A stretch of DNA of 32,798 bases, taken from positions 1 through 32,798 of the forward strand of contig JAEVZK010000119.1 of NCBI GenBank assembly GCA_023392285.1, written 5' to 3'. Shown here piece after piece: positions 23,263 to 32,229 of the stretch. The number at the start of each line of letters is the position of its first letter. Positions within the stretch are counted from its first letter, which is position 1. The position numbers were made by a program, and so were the translations under genes. Source of the DNA: Armatimonadota bacterium (GTDB taxonomy: Bacteria > Armatimonadota > Fimbriimonadia > Fimbriimonadales > Fimbriimonadaceae). A model generated the notes under the pieces. The model worked only from the letters and a program-made list of their open reading frames with translations. It did not search any database and was not told where the DNA came from.

Positions 23263-24519
23263 CCGCGAGCTTTGCGAGAGACGGAGTGCCGATCGGGCCG
23301 CAAGGCTCATGACTTCTTCTTCCTGTCGGATCGAACGAAAGACTCCCGCCTTGGCCCCGCACATCGTCAAAGCAATCTGCTTCGAGAGCCAAGGGACTCG
23401 GCAAAGCGGTCCCATCAGCATGTCTCGCGGCGCGGCCAACCATGAATGGTCGGACTGGAACAATGGGGTCATGGCTCGCGAGGCCCAGGCGTAAAAGTTC
23501 ACGTGTCGTCTCCGTCTTTCTCCATAGGAGATCAGTCCTGCATCGACCTGTTGCTCTCGCTCGAGCGAGTCAGCCAGAATCCATGCATCCATCAGGGCGA
23601 GCGAAGCACCCTGCCCCAACTGAGGACTCATTGCATGAGCGGCGTCGCCCAGGAGGACGAATCGGCCCTTGAATGGGGGAATTGCACGAGAGTCGTAGTA
23701 GTGTGCCACTGTCAGAGAGGAATCGTCGCCAATCTGGGCAACAAACGCCTCCGATCCTGGGAACAGTTCGCTGACCTCGCGGCTCCATGCTGAGACTCCC
23801 GCGCCCTGGAGCCGGTCCCACTGGGACAGCTTGATACTCCAAAAAATGCTGATCAACTTGCCCTGTCCATCTGGCGATTTTCCAGATGGGAGCAATCCCG
23901 CCATTCTCCTCGTTCCTGCAAAAGCTTGCTGAAGAACGTTATCCGCGAATTCGCCCCAGTTGGTCGCCGAAGTCCATATTGCTCCGTAAGGGTACGGCTT
24001 CGGGTTCTTGACGAAACCCAATTCCGACCGCAATCGAGACCTCGCGCCGTCAGAAACAAGGATCAGATCGAACGGTCCGAACGACTCTCCATCTTCAGAC
24101 CGCAAGTGACTCTGCGTGAGGCCCACGATCTCACGGCCAAGGCGGAGCTCCACATCCGAACTGTTGAGAGCACGATGGAGAATCGAAAACAGCGAAGTCC
24201 GGCTGATGCCAATTCCTGCCAGCCCGGTGCCGACGCGTGAATACCGGACGTCGATGACTTCCCTGCCTGATGGATTTCGCCCGATGATCCGCCCGATGCG
24301 AGAGCCGCCGAGGGCAACTTCTTGAAGTAATCCAAGCTCTTCGAGGACGAATTGGCCCGTCGGCGAGAGAAGGATGCCCGCGCCCTTTGGCTTGATCTCG
24401 GCGGCGCGTTCGAAAATCGTGACTTCGTGTCCTTGCCGCGAGAGCAGAAGAGCCGCTGCGGGCCCTGCGATTCCGCAGCCAACTACTGCGACCCGAAGTT
24501 TGAACCGGCCCGACCTCAT
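23260..24519 (-). CDS. FAD-dependent monooxygenase (PHBH/UbiH-like)
   Basis: 419 residues using the second of two adjacent ATGs. The N-terminal dinucleotide fold is VAVVGCGIAGPAAALLLSRQ. The DG motif is LILVSDGARSRLR (about 150-162), and the GD motif is RFVLLGDAAHAMSPQLGQG (about 285-303). Together these define class A flavin monooxygenases, which hydroxylate aromatic or polyketide-like substrates with NAD(P)H and oxygen. A SWLAAPRDMLMG-type C-terminal segment is present. The transporter gene follows directly, so the two may share a pathway. The substrate is not predictable here. Confidence 0.87.
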   Translation of the reverse strand: MRSGRFKLRVAVVGCGIAGPAAALLLSRQGHEVTIFERAAEIKPKGAGILLSPTGQFVLEELGLLQEVALGGSRIGRIIGRNPSGREVIDVRYSRVGTGLAGIGISRTSLFSILHRALNSSDVELRLGREIVGLTQSHLRSEDGESFGPFDLILVSDGARSRLRSELGFVKNPKPYPYGAIWTSATNWGEFADNVLQQAFAGTRRMAGLLPSGKSPDGQGKLISIFWSIKLSQWDRLQGAGVSAWSREVSELFPGSEAFVAQIGDDSSLTVAHYYDSRAIPPFKGRFVLLGDAAHAMSPQLGQGASLALMDAWILADSLEREQQVDAGLISYGERRRRHVNFYAWASRAMTPLFQSDHSWLAAPRDMLMGPLCRVPWLSKQIALTMCGAKAGVFRSIRQEEEVMSLAARSALRLSQSSR

Positions 24520-24526
24520 CATCTTC

Positions 24527-24532
24527 AGGTTA
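24527..24532 (-). promoter_or_regulatory. -10 box for the FAD monooxygenase gene
   Basis: Minus-strand TAACCT, seven bases before the ATG at 24517-24519, favouring the second ATG over the first. Confidence 0.45.
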
Positions 24533-24548
24533 GAGTAAGAGCGGCTAA

Positions 24549-24986
24549 TTAAGACCTAGCAAAGATCAGGAAAGTGAGGACAAGCGTCGCAATTACAGCA
24601 ATTCCACTGGTGATCAAGCCCGCGAGTGCCACTCCTCGGTTGCTGCCTTGAAGACCGAATCCTCCCAGCACTAAACCAATAGCTCCCAGGGGCAGGGACA
24701 CGCAGATGATACATGAGCTCAAAATGCCAAGAATTCCAAGCACGAGCGAAGCGATCGCGAGTCCATCAAATGTCGCCGTGCTTCGGTCGACCGGGGCGTA
24801 CCCGCGGGGATAATTTGAAGGGGCTGGCGGCGAGTAGCCCATGGCTGGCTGCCCGAGTGGCGGACTTACGACGGGAGGAATCGCTGCTCGGTTAAATGAA
24901 TGCCCACACTTATAGCAAACATTAGCATCGACTGGATTGGTTGTCCCGCAAGAAGGACAGAGCTTTTCGTTGAGAGGAGGGTTCAT
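24549..24986 (-). CDS. Zinc-ribbon plus DUF4190-like membrane protein
   Basis: 145 residues. A zinc ribbon at the N-terminus (CPSCG at 10-14 and CYKCG at 24-28) is followed by a Pro/Tyr-rich linker (30-68). Two membrane helices then follow (about 75-108 and 118-143), with GLAIASLVLGILGILSS and GVALAGLITSGIAVIATLVL characteristic of DUF4190-type proteins. The order ribbon-linker-helices is common in bacteria, with no assigned role. Confidence 0.78.
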   Translation of the reverse strand: MNPPLNEKLCPSCGTTNPVDANVCYKCGHSFNRAAIPPVVSPPLGQPAMGYSPPAPSNYPRGYAPVDRSTATFDGLAIASLVLGILGILSSCIICVSLPLGAIGLVLGGFGLQGSNRGVALAGLITSGIAVIATLVLTFLIFARS

Positions 24987-25019
24987 TCGTCGCAGCCAAT
25001 TCGCACCTGGGGGCCGGTC

Positions 25020-25562
25020 CTATGACTTTGCCTTATTATAATGGCCCTCTGTGACGGGTGTCCACTTGCCCCCGATTTGGATTTCTAGTAAGAACGTGAG
25101 TTGATCTTTCTTTGGGTGAGCCCAAGTCGCTCGGAACGTCGCCGTCGTCGCGCTAGCGGCTGGAATTGGCTTCGAAAGTAGGATCAGGGTATCCCCATTG
25201 AAATTGCCACTGAAGTGAACCACGGAAGGGCGATCCGCAGAAAACCACTCTGCGGTGTACATTTTTGACTCTGGATCGTAGGTGAGCATGCGAAGGTTCG
25301 AGATGGCAGTCGCGCCGCTGCCGCTTCGTTCCCGGATTTGGAGCCAAGTGCCGCCTAGCACACGATCACCACTGATCGTTGCCGGCGTTTTCCCGTCAGG
25401 ACCGCCGGAGGGGGTCTCCGTTCCCTTCCAACTACCCAGCAGGAAATCGAGCCGCTTCATCTCGGCATTGGACTTCACCGCCTGAGAGCCTGGTGAACCA
25501 GCGATCACAAGACCAATTACGACCTGCACCGCAATCCCAAGGGCCAAGCTTGAATGAATCAT
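25020..25562 (-). CDS. Secreted DUF1579-like protein
   Basis: 180 residues from the ATG at 25560-25562; a GTG one codon earlier is possible. A hydrophobic N-terminus (about 4-22) acts as signal peptide or anchor. The mature part opens with KRLDFLLGSWKGTETPSGG, the 'xLDFLxGxWxGxxT' beginning typical of DUF1579 and related lipocalin-like beta-barrel proteins. The rest alternates beta strands (TYDPESKMYTAEWFS, FSGNFNGDTLIL). Probably a small-ligand-binding barrel outside the membrane. Confidence 0.72.
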   Translation of the reverse strand: MIHSSLALGIAVQVVIGLVIAGSPGSQAVKSNAEMKRLDFLLGSWKGTETPSGGPDGKTPATISGDRVLGGTWLQIRERSGSGATAISNLRMLTYDPESKMYTAEWFSADRPSVVHFSGNFNGDTLILLSKPIPAASATTATFRATWAHPKKDQLTFLLEIQIGGKWTPVTEGHYNKAKS

Positions 25563-25661
25563 CACTTCTCATACGCGATGAATGTGGTCGAGAGTCGCGC
25601 AAAGTGCATCTTCCGTCGGTGAGCTTTCAATCTAAATTGAAAGTTTGGACGCACCTTCCGG

Positions 25662-25667
25662 TAAACT
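25662..25667 (+). promoter_or_regulatory. -10 box, leaderless start of mqnC
   Basis: TAAACT, seven bases before ATG at 25675. A TTGAAA at 25637-25642 could be the -35, with a longish 19-base spacer. Confidence 0.55.
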
Positions 25668-25674
25668 CAAACCG

Positions 25675-26772
25675 ATGGCGAGCGTTGCCCAAACTCCTTC
25701 CACGTCGGCTGCCTTCGATCAAGTGGCCGAAAAGGTTTACACCGGGACTAGGCTGAATGCAGGCGATGCCTTAGTTTTGTTCAACCATCCAAATCAGCTT
25801 GAATTGGCGGCTCTCGCGGACTTTCAACGGCGTCGCCGGGTTCCCGACAACAACGTGACCTATATTGTCGGGAGAATTCTCAACTACACAAACGTATGTT
25901 GGGTCCGTTGCAATTTCTGTGCGTTCTATCGCGTTCCGAACCATCCGGAAGGCTATCTCTTAACGGATGAAGACATCTTGGACAAGGTGCAGGACACCGT
26001 GGACAAAGGCGGCGTCGAAATTCTGTTTCAAGGGGGCTTGAATCCGAAGCTGAAGATCGACTACTACGAAGGGATCTTTAGCAAGATTATGGAGCGATTT
26101 CCGAACGTCATCCTCCATGCGCTCTCGCCCGCCGAAATCATTTACATTGCTCACATTTCGAAGCTCAAGCTGCGTGATGCCCTCATCCGCCTCAAGGCTG
26201 CTGGCCTCCACTCGATTCCCGGTGCCGGTGGCGAAATCCTGGTCGACCGAGTGCGCAAGATCATCGCTCCTTATAAGGACACGACTGACGAATGGCTCGC
26301 TTGTATGCGCACTGCCGCGGAACTGGGAATTCGAAGCACCGCTTCCATGATGTTCGGTCATGTGGAGACGCTCGAGGATCGCGTAGAACACCTCACGCGC
26401 ATCCGAGACCTGCAAGACGAGTGTCAGCCGTTTAGGGCATTCGTCACATGGAGCTTCCAGCCCGAGGAGACGAATCTGCCCATCGCCCGCAAGTCGAGTG
26501 CACACGACTACTTGCGCACAGTGGCGGTCTCCCGGCTCTATCTAGACAACTTCGACAACGTGCAGCTTTCGATCTTGACCCAGGGCCCCAAGATCGCTCA
26601 ACTTGCGCTCGGCTATGGAGCGAATGATTTTGGATCGGTCATGATCGAAGAGAAGGTGGTCTCCGCCAAAGGCAACAAGTTCATCTTAAACTCAGAAGAA
26701 TTTGAGCGCTTGATCAAAGACGCAGGATACGAGCCGCGTCGTCGCAACACGCGTTACGAACTCATCGCCTAG
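25675..26772 (+). CDS. mqnC: Cyclic dehypoxanthinyl futalosine synthase (radical SAM)
   Basis: 365 residues. It catalyses the radical cyclisation of dehypoxanthine futalosine in the futalosine route to menaquinone. The radical-SAM cluster site is C-W-V-R-C-N-F-C within TNVCWVRCNFCAFYR (about 69-83), a CxxxCxxC motif. Other family-typical stretches are GVEILFQGGLNPKLKIDYYE, GLHSIPGAGGEILVDRVR and TASMMFGHVETLEDRVEHL. The start is set by a -10 box seven bases upstream; a TTG ten codons earlier is rejected. No other mqn gene is in the window. It converges on ligA, sharing the bases CTAG at their stops. Confidence 0.9.
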   Translation: MASVAQTPSTSAAFDQVAEKVYTGTRLNAGDALVLFNHPNQLELAALADFQRRRRVPDNNVTYIVGRILNYTNVCWVRCNFCAFYRVPNHPEGYLLTDEDILDKVQDTVDKGGVEILFQGGLNPKLKIDYYEGIFSKIMERFPNVILHALSPAEIIYIAHISKLKLRDALIRLKAAGLHSIPGAGGEILVDRVRKIIAPYKDTTDEWLACMRTAAELGIRSTASMMFGHVETLEDRVEHLTRIRDLQDECQPFRAFVTWSFQPEETNLPIARKSSAHDYLRTVAVSRLYLDNFDNVQLSILTQGPKIAQLALGYGANDFGSVMIEEKVVSAKGNKFILNSEEFERLIKDAGYEPRRRNTRYELIA

Positions 26773-28766
26773 AGCATCGCAAGGAAATCTTCCTCAGAAA
26801 TAACGGGGACGCCGAGTTGCTCCGCCTTCGCCAGCTTTGAACCTGCCCCGGGGCCAGCCACAACGAAGTCCGTCTTCTTGCTTACTGAGGAGGCAGCCTT
26901 GCCACCTAGCTTAATCACTTTGGATTCCGCATCTTCGCGCGTAAATTTCGTGAGCGATCCCGTGAACACAAAAGTTTTGCCCGCAAAGCGATCTCCCTCA
27001 AGAGGTTCCGGTTCTTCCGGCCGCACCCCTAGCGCCAGAAAATCATCGAGCATCTGCTGATGAGTCTCATCCTCTAACCACTCGGAAATTTCACTCGCCG
27101 TGCGTGGGCCAATCTCCGGTACGGCTAACAGATCTTCGTAGGTAGCTTGCCGAAAGCTCTCTAGAGTGCGGAAGTGCTGGGCCAGATCATACGCACCGCG
27201 ATCGCCCACAAATCGGATTCCTAACCCAAATAGAAATCGATCCAGCGGGCGGGTCTTACTGGTTTCGATGCCTTGAAGAAGGTTATCGACACTGAGTTCC
27301 GCCATCCGATCCAGCGCGAGCAGTTCCTCCTTCCTTTCGCGTAGGCGATAGATGCTTGGGAGATCGGTGAGCAGTCCAAGCGCGAGAAAGCGTTCGATCG
27401 ACTTCCCTCCGAGTTTCTCGATGTCCATCGCTCCGCGCGACACAAAGTGTTCGAGCTTGGCCTGAATCTGGGCTGGACAATGCCGGTTAGGGCATTTAAG
27501 AGCCACTTGTCCGACCGAACGCACCAGAGGCGTTCCGCATTCCGGGCAGACACTCGGCTCTTCGGGTTCTCGTGCGCCTTCCGGGCGTTGGTCGAGGACG
27601 GGACCAACAACCTCGGGAATCACATCTCCCGCTCGTTGGACGATCACCGTGTCCCCTTCGCGGACATCCTTCCGACGAAGATCATCGTAATTGTGAAGCG
27701 TCGCACGAGTTACGGTGACCCCGCCGACGAACACCGGTTGGAGTTCAGCCACCGGAGTCACCGTACCGATTCGACCGACCTGCGCAAATATCTTATTCAG
27801 CTTGGTGAATGCCTGCTCTGCCGGAAACTTGTAAGCAATCGCCCATCTGGGCCCACGCGACGTGAACCCTAGCTGCTCTTGCTGATCCACTCGATTGACC
27901 TTAATCACAATTCCGTCAATGTTAAAGGGCAGCGTTGGGCGTCGGTCTTGCCAAGAAAGGACGTAGTCGCGCAGCTCTTCAAAAGTGGCGACCGTCCGAG
28001 CATCCTTGTGAACGGCAAAGCCTAAATCACGCAAATGACCCAGCGTCTCGCTTTGGCTCTGTCCGAGCGATCCGGAATCCGCCAGTTGGATGGCTCCTGT
28101 CCCGTAGGCGAAAAAATTCAGCTTTCTCTCAGCGGTTAACCGACTGTCCAATTGGCGAAGCCCGCCGGCAGCCGCGTTTCGGGGATTCGCGAACACCTGA
28201 TCGCCACGGGCGGCTCGCGTTTCATTCAGCTTGGTGAAAACGTCCTTGTACATGATCACCTCACCGCGAACCTCGATTAACCCTTCCAGATCTTCCATCA
28301 TCCGCAATGGAATTCCCCTCACGGTCCGAGCGTTGGTCGTGACATTTTCTCCCGTCGTCCCATCGCCGCGAGTGGCCGCGATTTGCAGACGCCCATCCAG
28401 ATAGGTGAGGGATATCGAAGCTCCGTCGAATTTCAGCTCTACGTGGAGCTCCGGTTCGTCACCTAAACCTTTAGCGATTCGGTTGTAAAACTCGCGGAGT
28501 TCCTCTTCACCGAAGGCATTATCGAGCGACAACATGGGGACAAGATGCCGATGGGGAGTGAACCCAGAGACCGGAAGTCCACCAATCCGATTGGTCGGGC
28601 TATCATCCGTTTTCAGTTCTGGATGCTCGCGCTCCAGATCTTGAAGCTCACGAAACATTCGATCGTATTCGGTATCGCTGATCGATGGCTGATCGAGAAC
28701 ATAGTAGCGATGGGCGTGGTACTCGATTTGCTTGCGGAGTTCATTGGCTCGATCCGATAACGACAT
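26769..28766 (-). CDS. ligA: NAD-dependent DNA ligase
   Basis: 665 residues, normal for LigA. Domain Ia and the adenylation domain come first, with the nucleotide-accepting Lys112 in ELKFDGASI and EVRGEVIMYKDVF further on. The OB fold follows, then a four-cysteine zinc finger (CPECGTPLVRS...LKCPNRHCPAQ), HhH repeats (LLAVPEIGPRTASEI) and a C-terminal BRCT domain (FAGKTFVFTGSLTKFTRED). It seals nicks in replication and repair using NAD. The ATG at 28764-28766 is preceded by TAATCT eight bases upstream; the 30-residue longer frame lacks homologous sequence. Stop overlaps mqnC by four bases. Confidence 0.95.
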   Translation of the reverse strand: MSLSDRANELRKQIEYHAHRYYVLDQPSISDTEYDRMFRELQDLEREHPELKTDDSPTNRIGGLPVSGFTPHRHLVPMLSLDNAFGEEELREFYNRIAKGLGDEPELHVELKFDGASISLTYLDGRLQIAATRGDGTTGENVTTNARTVRGIPLRMMEDLEGLIEVRGEVIMYKDVFTKLNETRAARGDQVFANPRNAAAGGLRQLDSRLTAERKLNFFAYGTGAIQLADSGSLGQSQSETLGHLRDLGFAVHKDARTVATFEELRDYVLSWQDRRPTLPFNIDGIVIKVNRVDQQEQLGFTSRGPRWAIAYKFPAEQAFTKLNKIFAQVGRIGTVTPVAELQPVFVGGVTVTRATLHNYDDLRRKDVREGDTVIVQRAGDVIPEVVGPVLDQRPEGAREPEEPSVCPECGTPLVRSVGQVALKCPNRHCPAQIQAKLEHFVSRGAMDIEKLGGKSIERFLALGLLTDLPSIYRLRERKEELLALDRMAELSVDNLLQGIETSKTRPLDRFLFGLGIRFVGDRGAYDLAQHFRTLESFRQATYEDLLAVPEIGPRTASEISEWLEDETHQQMLDDFLALGVRPEEPEPLEGDRFAGKTFVFTGSLTKFTREDAESKVIKLGGKAASSVSKKTDFVVAGPGAGSKLAKAEQLGVPVISEEDFLAML

Positions 28767-28774
28767 CGCAAAGC

Positions 28775-28780
28775 AGATTA
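28775..28780 (-). promoter_or_regulatory. -10 box for ligA
   Basis: Minus-strand TAATCT, eight bases before the ATG at 28764-28766. Confidence 0.45.
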
Positions 28781-28878
28781 TCCCAAGAGGAAGTCCATCT
28801 CCATCTTTCATCAGACTCCGGCGAGAATTCCTAATCTCCCCTCTAGAACACAGCAAATCTACCGATAACCAATACGGA

Positions 28879-30948
28879 ATGCCTCTGCTTCAAAAGTTGT
28901 TTAAGCACACCGACCTGCTTGCCGGCATAGGCATTCTGCTGGTGGTGGCGATGTTGATCGTTCCGCTGCCGCACTTCATCCTCGATGCTTGCCTCGTCCT
29001 TGCGATCACGGCGTCCGTCATTATTCTCCTCACCTCGGTCAATATTTCGGATCCGCTTCAATTCAGCTCATTTCCTTCCCTGCTGCTCGTCACGACCCTG
29101 TTTCGGCTCGCGCTGAGTATTGCTGCCACCAAGCTGATCTTGGGCACCGGCCAGGCAGGCGAGGTCATACAGACCTTCGGCAACTTTGTCATGGGGGGTG
29201 ATTTCGTTGTCGGTTTCGTTGCATTTCTGATCCTTGTCATCGTCCAGTTCGTCGTCATTACGAATGGTGCGGGGCGAGTCTCCGAAGTCGTGGCTCGATT
29301 CACTCTGGACGCGATGCCCGGCAAGCAGATGGCGATCGACGCCGATCTGGCCGCCGGCCTGATCGACGAAGACATGGCGAAGGAACGGCGAAAGCAGATC
29401 AAGCAAGAAGCCGACTTCTACGGTGCAATGGACGGTGCCTCTAAGTTCGTCAAAGGCGACGCCATCGCAGCGATCTTGATTATCGCCGTCAACATTGTCG
29501 GCGGTTTCATCGTCGGGTTTATGAAAGGTCAGGCAGACGCTATGACCATCCTCAAAACCTACTCTCTTCTCTCCGTTGGCGAAGGTCTGGTCAGCCAATT
29601 GCCGGCCCTTCTCATTTCCACCGCGAGCGGTCTGATGGTGACCCGGGCAGGACAGGAAAGAAGCATGGGTGGACAGGTCGCCGCCCAGCTGTTCGATCAG
29701 CCGAAGGCGATCGGCGTCGCTGGAATCGCCTTGATTGGCCTTGCCATCATCCCCGGATTCCCAACCTTCATCTTCTTGGGCGCGGCCGGAATCTGCTTCG
29801 GCATGTACAGGTTCCTGTCCAAAACTCCAAATGCATCCAGAATGTTCAACGCTCCCGAGAAGCCGAAACCAAAGCCTGCGGAGAACAAACCGGTTCCAAC
29901 CGGCCCCGAGGCGGTGCTGCCTTTCCTGGTTGTGGACCAGATCGAAGTCGAAATCGGCTACGGACTGACAAAACTTGCAGACGTTAAAGTGGGTGGCGAT
30001 CTAAGTGAACGCGTGAGCGCGACTCGAAGGCAAATCGCCCTTGAGCTCGGTTACGTCATGCCGACCGTGCGCATTCGCGACTCCATTCATCTTGCTCCGC
30101 AGGAATACATGATCAAGATTCGTGGTGAAGAGGTCGCTCGTGCCACCTGCATTCCCGGGCAGTGTCTCGCCGTCAATAGTGGTGCCATCCTTTATCCCGT
30201 CTCGGGAACACCCACAAAAGATCCCGTGTTTGGCTTGGATGCGCTCTGGGTGGACCAATCCATGAAGGAGCAGGCGGAACGAGCGGGCTACACCGTCATC
30301 GAGCCCGCGGCCGTGATCACCACCCATCTGGCAGAGATTGTCAAAGCGTACAGTGCCGAGCTTCTCAGCCGCCAAGACGTACAAACTCTCATCGACAATG
30401 CGAAGCAAACGAACGAGGCGGTTGTAGCTGAGTTGGTCCCTGCCGTGCTTCAGCTAGGCGACATCCAAAAAGTGCTTCAGCATTTGCTGCGCGAAAGAAT
30501 TCCGATCCGCGACATGGTCACGATTATGGAAACCATGGCCGACTTTGGAAGCCGGGTCAAAGATCCAGACCAACTGGGTGAGCTGGTTCGATCCGCGATT
30601 GCACGAACCATCACCCGCCAATTTCTGGACCACGAAAACAAGCTGTATTGCATCACCCTCGAACCTGCACTGGAGCGCCTCCTTGCCGAGCAGGTGAATA
30701 TGACCAGCTATGGTTCACAGCTCGTCTTAGATCCTCAGACTCAGCGGGACCTCATCGCAAAATGCCAAACCGCGATCGACGACGCGATGATGCAGGGATA
30801 CAATGCCGTCCTACTTTGCGGCACTGCCCTTCGACTTCCTCTCCGACGGCTCATGGAGAAATACATCAACACTTTGCCAGTTCTAGCCTATAACGAAGTG
30901 GCTCAACGCGCCGATGTGGAATTCGTGGGACAAGTTAAGGCCGCATAG
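28879..30948 (+). CDS. flhA: Flagellar biosynthesis/type III export protein FlhA
   Basis: 690 residues, the normal length. About seven or eight membrane helices fill residues 12-325. The FHIPEP signature lies between them (VVARFTLDAMPGKQMAIDAD, then GLIDEDMAKERRKQIKQEAD). A Pro/Lys-rich linker (about 325-345) leads to the cytoplasmic domain that docks export chaperones. FlhA forms the nonameric ring of the flagellar export gate. The ATG at 28879 is favoured; the 49-residue upstream extension is unlike the family. No other flagellar gene is in the window, so it is physically isolated. FlhA is preferred over an InvA/SctV injectisome protein on overall resemblance. Confidence 0.9.
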   Translation: MPLLQKLFKHTDLLAGIGILLVVAMLIVPLPHFILDACLVLAITASVIILLTSVNISDPLQFSSFPSLLLVTTLFRLALSIAATKLILGTGQAGEVIQTFGNFVMGGDFVVGFVAFLILVIVQFVVITNGAGRVSEVVARFTLDAMPGKQMAIDADLAAGLIDEDMAKERRKQIKQEADFYGAMDGASKFVKGDAIAAILIIAVNIVGGFIVGFMKGQADAMTILKTYSLLSVGEGLVSQLPALLISTASGLMVTRAGQERSMGGQVAAQLFDQPKAIGVAGIALIGLAIIPGFPTFIFLGAAGICFGMYRFLSKTPNASRMFNAPEKPKPKPAENKPVPTGPEAVLPFLVVDQIEVEIGYGLTKLADVKVGGDLSERVSATRRQIALELGYVMPTVRIRDSIHLAPQEYMIKIRGEEVARATCIPGQCLAVNSGAILYPVSGTPTKDPVFGLDALWVDQSMKEQAERAGYTVIEPAAVITTHLAEIVKAYSAELLSRQDVQTLIDNAKQTNEAVVAELVPAVLQLGDIQKVLQHLLRERIPIRDMVTIMETMADFGSRVKDPDQLGELVRSAIARTITRQFLDHENKLYCITLEPALERLLAEQVNMTSYGSQLVLDPQTQRDLIAKCQTAIDDAMMQGYNAVLLCGTALRLPLRRLMEKYINTLPVLAYNEVAQRADVEFVGQVKAA

Positions 30949-30951
30949 TCT

Positions 30952-30957
30952 TATAAT
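30952..30957 (+). promoter_or_regulatory. -10 box for the downstream membrane-protein gene
   Basis: Perfect TATAAT, nine bases before ATG at 30967 and four bases after the flhA stop. GGGACA at 30927-30932 is a weak -35 candidate with a 19-base spacer. Confidence 0.5.
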
Positions 30958-30966
30958 TGGCGTTGC

Positions 30967-32229
30967 ATGGAAGATGCAACAAAGAAGTTCACGTACGATC
31001 CGATTAGAGTTGCACTCTTCAGCGGCTTGATGGCGAGCGGAGGGGCCACCGTCGGCTGGCTTCTCTGGCTTTCCATACAGGCTTTCGCAAAGGACTGGAA
31101 GATCCTGCTCGCGCCATTACTAGGTTTGGCGATTGGACACGCCAGCGACTGGCTCGAACACTACTACAAAGTTTCTCGCTACGAATCCAAGATCGGTGTG
31201 TGGAGCGAAGCCGAGGCGCATTCAGAAGAGCCGGAAGCCGCCAAGGCGCTCAAAAAAACCCACACCGCAAGGATTCTCACGATTACGCTCACCTTTCTCG
31301 CCATCGCTTGTGAGCACATTGTCAACCATCTCGTTCAAGAGTTCATGCTGCCGTTCCTTGCCAGCATTGCCACCCTCTTCCCCATCGCCGCCTTGTTTGG
31401 CATTGCCCTTTATCGTACGGAAAAGAGTTCGAGCATCCTTGAGAACGCCCTTATGGGCGCTTTGCTTGGATTACTGGCGGGGCTAAGCGCTTGGGGCATT
31501 CAGCTCCTCATGTACGGTTCCGCGTCATGGGGTGGACTGCTTGGCTGGTGGGTTCTGGTCGGACTGGTGCTTACGCTCTGCGCTCCATCGAAGGAAGAGT
31601 TGCAGCCAAAGCACGCGATGCTCGCATTCGGCTTGCTAGTCGGCTTCATCTTTGTTTGCGGCAGTCCTCCCGTTTACCGACTGCTGACCAAGATTCCGGG
31701 CCCTCCCGGAGTCGCTGCAAAAGCGGTCGCATGGTCGGTTAACGGTGCCCTGCAAGCTCCTGATCTTCCGGCACGGTATTGGGCCGAAGCCGAATCACGC
31801 GCTGCGGAAGCGGAAGGACGTACGTTTGAAGATTCTCTCGCTCCAGAAGGGGAGCCCAACTCCGCCCCATCCACAACCACCGATTCAGGCACCGCATCTG
31901 CGAATTGGCTGAGTCGAGACACCATTGCAGACCCCAACTTCAATCCAGTCCCATCCGCGGACGAACTAGAGAACCGTGACCTCGCCAGCCGCAGCCATGT
32001 GCTCACCAGTGAGCTGCATAAGGGCTTCCGATCAGGACTCGTGCGATCACTGCTCGTCTTGCTCCTGTTCATCTTGGGCTTGGGCTATGCGTCTAAGGTT
32101 GAGAAGTGGCTCAGACCCATCGACTATCCTTCCAGCCGAACGTTCGCCCATGATCGTAAGCTCTTCGGCGGCATGGTGGGGCTGATTGCGCTGGCTTGCG
32201 TGCTGATTCGGATCGGATCGCATCGCTAG
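30967..32229 (+). CDS. Multi-spanning membrane protein of unknown function
   Basis: 420 residues. About eight or nine hydrophobic segments (17-60, 100-145, 160-195, 215-235, 360-378 and 398-415). Two soluble stretches interrupt them: a charged loop at 66-98 and a longer extramembrane region (about 240-355) rich in Ala, Glu, Ser, Thr and Pro. No cofactor or transport motif is visible. It follows flhA, but nothing ties it to flagella. Its stop overlaps that of the convergent phosphatase gene by four bases. Confidence 0.68.
   Translation: MEDATKKFTYDPIRVALFSGLMASGGATVGWLLWLSIQAFAKDWKILLAPLLGLAIGHASDWLEHYYKVSRYESKIGVWSEAEAHSEEPEAAKALKKTHTARILTITLTFLAIACEHIVNHLVQEFMLPFLASIATLFPIAALFGIALYRTEKSSSILENALMGALLGLLAGLSAWGIQLLMYGSASWGGLLGWWVLVGLVLTLCAPSKEELQPKHAMLAFGLLVGFIFVCGSPPVYRLLTKIPGPPGVAAKAVAWSVNGALQAPDLPARYWAEAESRAAEAEGRTFEDSLAPEGEPNSAPSTTTDSGTASANWLSRDTIADPNFNPVPSADELENRDLASRSHVLTSELHKGFRSGLVRSLLVLLLFILGLGYASKVEKWLRPIDYPSSRTFAHDRKLFGGMVGLIALACVLIRIGSHR

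Noticed and set aside
25960..26505. 181-residue minus-strand frame inside mqnC
   Set aside because: A shadow of a clear radical-SAM gene, with no start signals.
28767..28856. 30-residue N-terminal extension of LigA
   Set aside because: Not LigA-like; a -10 box and a normal family start support 28766.
28732..28878. 49-residue N-terminal extension of FlhA
   Set aside because: It overlaps the ligA start region on the other strand and has no resemblance to FlhA; family length fits the ATG at 28879.
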